Positions 59,766 to 64,000 of a stretch of 64,000 nucleotides of DNA are shown here, piece after piece (the first letter of the stretch is position 1; the number at the start of each line of letters is the position of its first letter). Origin of the DNA: an uncultured Bacteroidales bacterium (GTDB taxonomy: Bacteria > Bacteroidota > Bacteroidia > Bacteroidales > Paludibacteraceae); the NCBI GenBank assembly GCA_934725535.1, contig CAKVBV010000001.1, positions 24,513-88,512 on the forward strand, written 5' to 3'. A program made the position numbers and the translations under genes. The notes under the pieces were generated by a model. It saw nothing but the letters and a program-made list of their open reading frames with translations. It ran no database searches and was not told the DNA's origin.

Positions 59766-59886
59766 TATCCACTCGCTATCCACCCGTTATCCTCTCTTTA
59801 ATCACATACTAATCACATACTAATCACATACTAATCACATACTAATGTCATACTAATAACATAGACTTGACTCGATGATGACACGA
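59766..59886. repeat. 11-bp-register composite array E, the longest
   Basis: Eleven words without slippage (121 bp): TATCCACTCGC, TATCCACCCGT, TATCCTCTCTT, TAATCACATAC four times, TAATGTCATAC, TAATAACATAG, ACTTGACTCGA and TGATGACACGA. It has both end families (TATCCACTCGC and ACTTGACTCGA) on either side of the core words and so shows the full element. Confidence 0.92.
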
Positions 59887-59993
59887 ATAGAAATGTTGTT
59901 TTTGTGGTTGGGAAAAGTGAGAAGATATGGAATGTTGGTAAGAAAAAATGACAAAAAAGGTATAATTTTTATGGAAATGTCGTTTTTTTTTTG

Positions 59994-60001
59994 TACCTTT
60001 G
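59994..60001 (+). promoter_or_regulatory. -7 element of the GT5-like gene
   Basis: TACCTTTG is a full match; no clear TTTG or TTG is found 20 nt upstream, so the -33 part is weak. Confidence 0.5.
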
Positions 60002-60037
60002 TAGCGGGAAATAATGTTTCATCAAAAGAGTATGAGT

Positions 60038-60856
60038 ATGAAAGAGCCGAATCGTATATTGTTTATCTCTCAGGAGATATACCCGTTTTTGGACCAGGAG
60101 ACGCCTATCCGTGTGTTGAATCGTCAGTTGCCGGAGTTGTTTCAAGCCAATGGTTATGAGACGCGCACGTTCATGCCTAAGTTTGGTGAGATAAACGAGC
60201 GCAGGAACCAGTTGCACGAGGTGATACGTTTGTCGGGCATCAATCTGATTATCAATGAGTCTGACCATCCGTTGCTGATAAAGGTAGCCAGCATCCAGTC
60301 GGCGCGAATACAGATATACTTTATTGACAATGATGATTATTTTCACCGTCGTAAGGGGTATAAGGACGCCAATGGTGTGGAGTTCGGTGATAATGACGAG
60401 CGCAGTATATTCTTTGCGCGCGGGACGTTGGAGACGATGAAGAAGTTGCGTTGGACGCCTGATATAGTGGTGTGTTCGGGTTGGATGTCGGCGTTGGCAC
60501 CATTGTATATCAAGAAGGCATACGCGGACACGCCGTTTTTCCACAATACGAAAGTAGTGCTGTTGTTAGACAATCAGGAGTACGCAACGCCCTTTGGCAC
60601 AAAATTTGCGGAAAAACTGCTGATAGACGGCGTGAAGAAGAGTGATGTGCGTGGTATTGCGGGTTTGCCCGTAGGGTACGAAGATTTGATGCGTCTGGCG
60701 GTGGATTACTCGGATGCTGTGATTCCTGCGTCGGAGGATATCAATCAGCGTCTGCTGAACTATATTCAGAATAGCGGGAAGCAGATGATGCCATACGCAG
60801 GCGATAATCACGCAGAGTATTTGAAATTCTGTAACAGTCTGTTGGCAAAAGAATGA
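60038..60856 (+). CDS. Short GT5 starch/glycogen synthase-like protein
   Basis: The 272-residue protein matches only the N-terminal GT5 (starch synthase catalytic) domain: RILFISQEIYPFLDQETPIRVLNRQLPELFQANGYETRTFMPKFGEI, then DIVVCSGWMSALAPLYIKKAY. The C-terminal GT1-type half that carries most catalytic residues is absent. Similar stand-alone proteins occur in many Bacteroidota, always short and followed by a DUF4270 lipoprotein gene, so this is the normal form of the family. Its function is not established. ATGs at 60014 and 60032 are alternative starts, but 60014 lies only a few bases after the predicted transcription start. Confidence 0.78.
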   Translation: MKEPNRILFISQEIYPFLDQETPIRVLNRQLPELFQANGYETRTFMPKFGEINERRNQLHEVIRLSGINLIINESDHPLLIKVASIQSARIQIYFIDNDDYFHRRKGYKDANGVEFGDNDERSIFFARGTLETMKKLRWTPDIVVCSGWMSALAPLYIKKAYADTPFFHNTKVVLLLDNQEYATPFGTKFAEKLLIDGVKKSDVRGIAGLPVGYEDLMRLAVDYSDAVIPASEDINQRLLNYIQNSGKQMMPYAGDNHAEYLKFCNSLLAKE

Positions 60857-62289
60857 GAATAGGACAAAAGACAGGCATCCTGTTGCTGGCGTTGTGTGCG
60901 TTGTTGGCGGGGTGCAAGGATGATGTAGCGACTGCAGGCTCGTCGGCTCTGCAAGAGAAGGATGGTGTTCGCGTGAAGGCGGACACTTTTGCCGTGCAGT
61001 CGGCGTTGGGGTTGTGCGAGGCGTTGAGTTTGACGCCCGATTCTTTTCTGTTGGGCGAGTGCGACACCCGTTTCGGGACCATCAAGGCGGATATACTGAC
61101 GCAGTTGGCATGTCCTGAGGGTTTTGAATATCCGTCGCAGGAGACGGCGGTGGTGGATTCGGTGTGCCTGTTTCTGTACTACAGCAGTTGGTATGGCGAC
61201 GGTCGGGCTCCGATAGGCATTACGGCTTATGAGATGGACAGAAGCACGTTGGAGTACAATGACCGCTATCCGAGCGACACGGCATTGGCAGCGTTTTGCA
61301 GTTTGGAGGATTCGACCCGTATAGCGGCGGTGTCGCGTGTGGTGGTGGCTTCGGCACCAACAGACAGTGTGTATTCGTCGGCATTGGGCAAGTATGTGCC
61401 GTTTGTCCGTATGAAGTTGACCGATGCGTTTGCGGAACGGTTTTTCAGGATACGCAGTTTTGCATCGCAGGAGGAGTTTCAGGAGCAGTTTAAGGGGTTG
61501 TATATCACGACTGACTTCGGCGGCGGTACGGTGCTGTATGTGAGCGACATAACGATGGCGGTGTACTACCATTTTACGTATTCGCAGGGTGCTACGGGGC
61601 GTGATACGACGCTGACGGACGTGAAGGCGTTTTATGCCAATTCGGAGGTGAAACAGGTGAACCGCTACCTGTACCCCGACCGCGAAGAGGTGATGAACAG
61701 GCTGAAAACGGTGCAGGATACCAATTATATCGTGTCGCCTGCCAATATCTATACGCGGCTGACGGTGCGAATGGACAGCGTGCTCGGCAGGATAGAGGAA
61801 CGGTTGGGCGATAGTCAGGATTACCGTGTGTATGTGAATCGTGCCAATCTGACAGTGGATGTGCTGTATGATGCGGATAAGAGTTCCGCTCGTCCGCGAG
61901 ACAATTGGGATACGCCGGCTTCGTATATGCTGCTGGTGAAAGAGGAGTATATGGAGCGGTTCTTTGCGAAGAACGAACTGCCATCGGATACGGCGGCGAT
62001 ATTGGGTGCGTTGACAGCGACTACGGACAGTTTGGCGAATGTGTCGTACAGTTATTCTTATGACCTATCGACGCTGCTAACCAATCAGTTGCGTGCGGAA
62101 GAGCCTGTGGATGTGGTGTCGTTTGTATTGGTGCCTGTGGCGGTAACGACATCCGGTTCGTCATCATCCACTATATCGTCGGTTCGGCAATTGCAGACCA
62201 TATCGGCGACGTGCATTCGCTCGGCAGACAACCCTATAGACCCGATGGATATAGAAACGGTATATTCGGCGTTTAATAAGGGGTGGTAA
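60853..62289 (+). CDS. DUF4270 lipoprotein
   Basis: The 478-residue lipoprotein has lipobox LLAGC (Cys21) and the DUF4270 pattern (FLLGECDTRFGTIKADILTQL, LYITTDFGGGTVLYV and a C-terminal SSVRQLQTISATCIRS). DUF4270 is specific to Bacteroidota and has no established role. The gene overlaps the GT5-like gene by 4 nt (ATGA), so the two are translationally coupled. secA begins 26 nt after the stop. Confidence 0.85.
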   Translation: MRIGQKTGILLLALCALLAGCKDDVATAGSSALQEKDGVRVKADTFAVQSALGLCEALSLTPDSFLLGECDTRFGTIKADILTQLACPEGFEYPSQETAVVDSVCLFLYYSSWYGDGRAPIGITAYEMDRSTLEYNDRYPSDTALAAFCSLEDSTRIAAVSRVVVASAPTDSVYSSALGKYVPFVRMKLTDAFAERFFRIRSFASQEEFQEQFKGLYITTDFGGGTVLYVSDITMAVYYHFTYSQGATGRDTTLTDVKAFYANSEVKQVNRYLYPDREEVMNRLKTVQDTNYIVSPANIYTRLTVRMDSVLGRIEERLGDSQDYRVYVNRANLTVDVLYDADKSSARPRDNWDTPASYMLLVKEEYMERFFAKNELPSDTAAILGALTATTDSLANVSYSYSYDLSTLLTNQLRAEEPVDVVSFVLVPVAVTTSGSSSSTISSVRQLQTISATCIRSADNPIDPMDIETVYSAFNKGW

Positions 62290-62315
62290 TTTAGGAAATT
62301 AACAAAACTGATAAT

Positions 62316-64000
62316 ATGAATTTTATTGAAATCATTACGAAACTGTTCGGCAACAAGGCGCAGAAAGATATGCGCGCCATTGCGCCGTACGTGGAGAAGA
62401 TAAAAGCCGCCTATACGGAGATTGACGCGCTCTCCAACGACGAGTTGCGTGCGCGCAGCGGGGCGTTGATGCAGCGTATCCAAGACCAAGTGGCGGACAA
62501 GAAAGCCCGTATCAAGGAGTTGAAAGCCGGCATAGAGAACCTCGAGATAGACCAACGCGAGAAGATTTACGACGAGGTGGACAAGTTGGAGAAGGATATC
62601 CAAGAGGACTACAACAAGACCCTCAATGACATCCTGCCCGAGGCGTTTGCCATCGTCAAGAGCACCGCACACCGCTTTGCCGAGAACGAGCAGATAACGG
62701 TGACCGCCACGCAGATGGACCGCGACCTTGCGGCAGACCCGCGTTTTGACTTTGTGGAGATTGACGGCGACAAGGCCATCTACCATAACCACTGGACAGC
62801 AGGCGGCAACGAAATCGTGTGGGATATGGTGCACTATGATGTGCAACTGATTGGTGGTGTGGTACTTCACCAAGGCAAGATAGCCGAGATGGCGACGGGT
62901 GAGGGTAAGACACTGGTGGCTACGCTGCCCGTGTTCCTCAACGCGCTCACGCACGAGGGTGTACATATCGTGACGGTGAACGACTACCTCGCCAAGCGTG
63001 ACTCCGAGTGGATGGGACCGCTGTATATGTTCCACGGACTGACGGTGGATTGCATTGACAAGTACAAGCCCAACAGCGATGAGCGGCGTCGCGCGTATGC
63101 ATGCGATATAACATTCGGTACCAACAACGAGTTCGGTTTCGACTACCTCCGCGACAATATGGCAACCAATCCTGCCGACCTCGTGCAGCGCGGGCACAAC
63201 TACGCCATCGTGGACGAGGTGGACTCCGTGTTGATTGACGATGCCCGTACTCCGTTGATTATCAGCGGTCCGATACCCAAAGGCGAGGATCAGATGTACG
63301 ACGAGTACAAGCACCGTGTGGAGTTGCTGGTACGCACCCAACAGACCCTGACCACCAAACTGCTGACGGAGGCGAAGGCTAAGATGGGCAGCACCGATGC
63401 CAAGGAGCGCGAAGCAGGCGAGTTGGCGTTGTTCCGCTCGTTCAAAGGTATGCCGAAAAACAAGGCACTCATCAAGTATTTGAGTGAGCCCGGCATCAAG
63501 GTGCGTTTGCAAAAGACGGAGGAGTTCTATATGCAGGACAACGAGCGCAATATGCACGTGGCAACCGACGAACTCTACTTCGTGATTGACGAGAAGAACA
63601 AGACTATCGAACTGACAGACAAGGGTATAGACACCCTGACAGGTAACACGGAAGACCCGCAGTTCTTCGTACTGCCCGATGTCGGCAGCGAGATAGCCGA
63701 GATAGAGAAGATGCCCATCTCCGCCGAGGAGAAACAGGCGAAGAAAGACGAGGTGCTGACCAACTACAGCATCAAGTCCGAGCGCGTACACACTGTACAT
63801 CAGTTACTTAAGGCATACACCCTCTTCGAAAAGGACGTGGATTATATCATCGACGACAACCAAGTGAAGATTGTCGACGAGCAGACCGGTCGTGTGATGG
63901 AAGGGCGTCGCTGGTCGGACGGTTTGCATCAGGCGGTGGAGGAGAAAGAGAATGTGAAAGTGGAGGGTGCCACACAGACCTTTGCCACCATCACCCTGCA
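62316..64000 (+). CDS. secA: Preprotein translocase ATPase SecA, 5' part
   Basis: The first 561 residues are present; the frame runs off the window. Walker A is MATGEGKT (192-199) and Walker B is DEVDS (300-304), preceded by [17 protein letters not shown] helical, charged insertion at about 50-105 ([26 protein letters not shown]) separates the N-terminus from NBD1, as in other Bacteroidota SecA proteins of about 1100 residues. SecA drives Sec-dependent export, the first step for every exported protein encoded here. Confidence 0.96.
   Translation, partial: MNFIEIITKLFGNKAQKDMRAIAPYVEKIKAAYTEIDALSNDELRARSGALMQRIQDQVADKKARIKELKAGIENLEIDQREKIYDEVDKLEKDIQEDYNKTLNDILPEAFAIVKSTAHRFAENEQITVTATQMDRDLAADPRFDFVEIDGDKAIYHNHWTAGGNEIVWDMVHYDVQLIGGVVLHQGKIAEMATGEGKTLVATLPVFLNALTHEGVHIVTVNDYLAKRDSEWMGPLYMFHGLTVDCIDKYKPNSDERRRAYACDITFGTNNEFGFDYLRDNMATNPADLVQRGHNYAIVDEVDSVLIDDARTPLIISGPIPKGEDQMYDEYKHRVELLVRTQQTLTTKLLTEAKAKMGSTDAKEREAGELALFRSFKGMPKNKALIKYLSEPGIKVRLQKTEEFYMQDNERNMHVATDELYFVIDEKNKTIELTDKGIDTLTGNTEDPQFFVLPDVGSEIAEIEKMPISAEEKQAKKDEVLTNYSIKSERVHTVHQLLKAYTLFEKDVDYIIDDNQVKIVDEQTGRVMEGRRWSDGLHQAVEEKENVKVEGATQTFATITL

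Larger units (their letters stand above)
59670..60037. other. 368-bp gene-free gap between divergent murI and GT5-like genes
   Basis: It holds the murI promoter, array E (59766-59886), an A-rich stretch and the -7 element of the GT5-like gene (59994-60001). No gene is supported. Confidence 0.7.

Noticed and set aside
59766..59886. CRISPR array
   Set aside because: The repeats are 11 bp and directly abutting with no unique spacers, and no cas genes are present.
60014..60037. Start of the GT5-like gene at 60014
   Set aside because: It lies about 6 nt after the predicted transcription start and adds MFHQKSMS before the conserved region; kept as an alternative only.
62085..63800. 571-codon open frame on the minus strand
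   Set aside because: It is antisense to secA, whose plus-strand translation has Walker A and B motifs and family-wide similarity. The minus frame has no recognisable domain and results from codon composition.

Overview
This 64 kb window is chromosomal DNA of a member of the order Bacteroidales, probably a gut, rumen or oral anaerobe. The evidence is Bacteroidota promoters (TTTG or TTG, about 20 nt, then TAnnTTTG) before many genes, a SusC/SusD pair, gingipain-type and other type IX secretion (T9SS) cargo, and lineage proteins DUF4294, DUF3078 and DUF4270. I cannot fix the genus. No tRNA, rRNA, IS transposase, phage gene or CRISPR array was recognised.

Layout. 1-670: end of a TtcA-like tRNA thiolase and a DUF486 membrane protein. 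672-5980: secreted subtilase, then the complete preQ1 set queE, queD, queC, queF, then an EamA transporter. 6188-9582: Mrp/ApbC ATPase, MATE exporter, and a secreted protein with a CHU_C-like end. 9666-18570, all minus strand: DUF4294 protein, ApbE, an outer-membrane barrel, a small HTH-like protein, NadD, a degenerate TraB/GumN protein, CysS, RuvC, a truncated GH65 protein, a LacI regulator, a small membrane protein and an FtsB/DivIC protein. 19131-35969: DUF3078 protein, Fmt, an inserted C25 protease plus lipoprotein, NadK, an HD hydrolase, a PpiD/SurA foldase, ferredoxin, TonB receptor, PrfA (minus), a T9SS-tailed protein, a kinase-RapZ fusion and a UbiA prenyltransferase.

36157-58740 is a beta-1,3-glucan utilisation locus on the plus strand: SusC, SusD, a surface binding lipoprotein, GH16, GH128, a second GH16, a GPH-type symporter, a cytosolic GH94/GH149/GH161-type phosphorylase, a GH3 beta-glucosidase, and three secreted binding-module proteins with a shared C-terminal tail. 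The inferred flow is surface cleavage by GH16/GH128, import through SusCD, periplasmic trimming by GH3, symport, and cytosolic phosphorolysis to glucose-1-phosphate. 58842-64000 carries MurI, a short GT5 starch-synthase-like protein, a DUF4270 lipoprotein and the 5' part of secA.

The most unusual content is non-coding. Five loci carry arrays of different sequence words kept in an exact 11-bp register, and two further loci have other 11-bp words. A 21-bp palindrome occurs four times. A C-rich/G-rich palindromic repeat lies twice, in the same reading frame, inside the phosphorylase gene and once over the GH3 signal peptide. A 43-bp direct repeat brackets the C25 protease module and marks it as an insertion between fmt and nadK.
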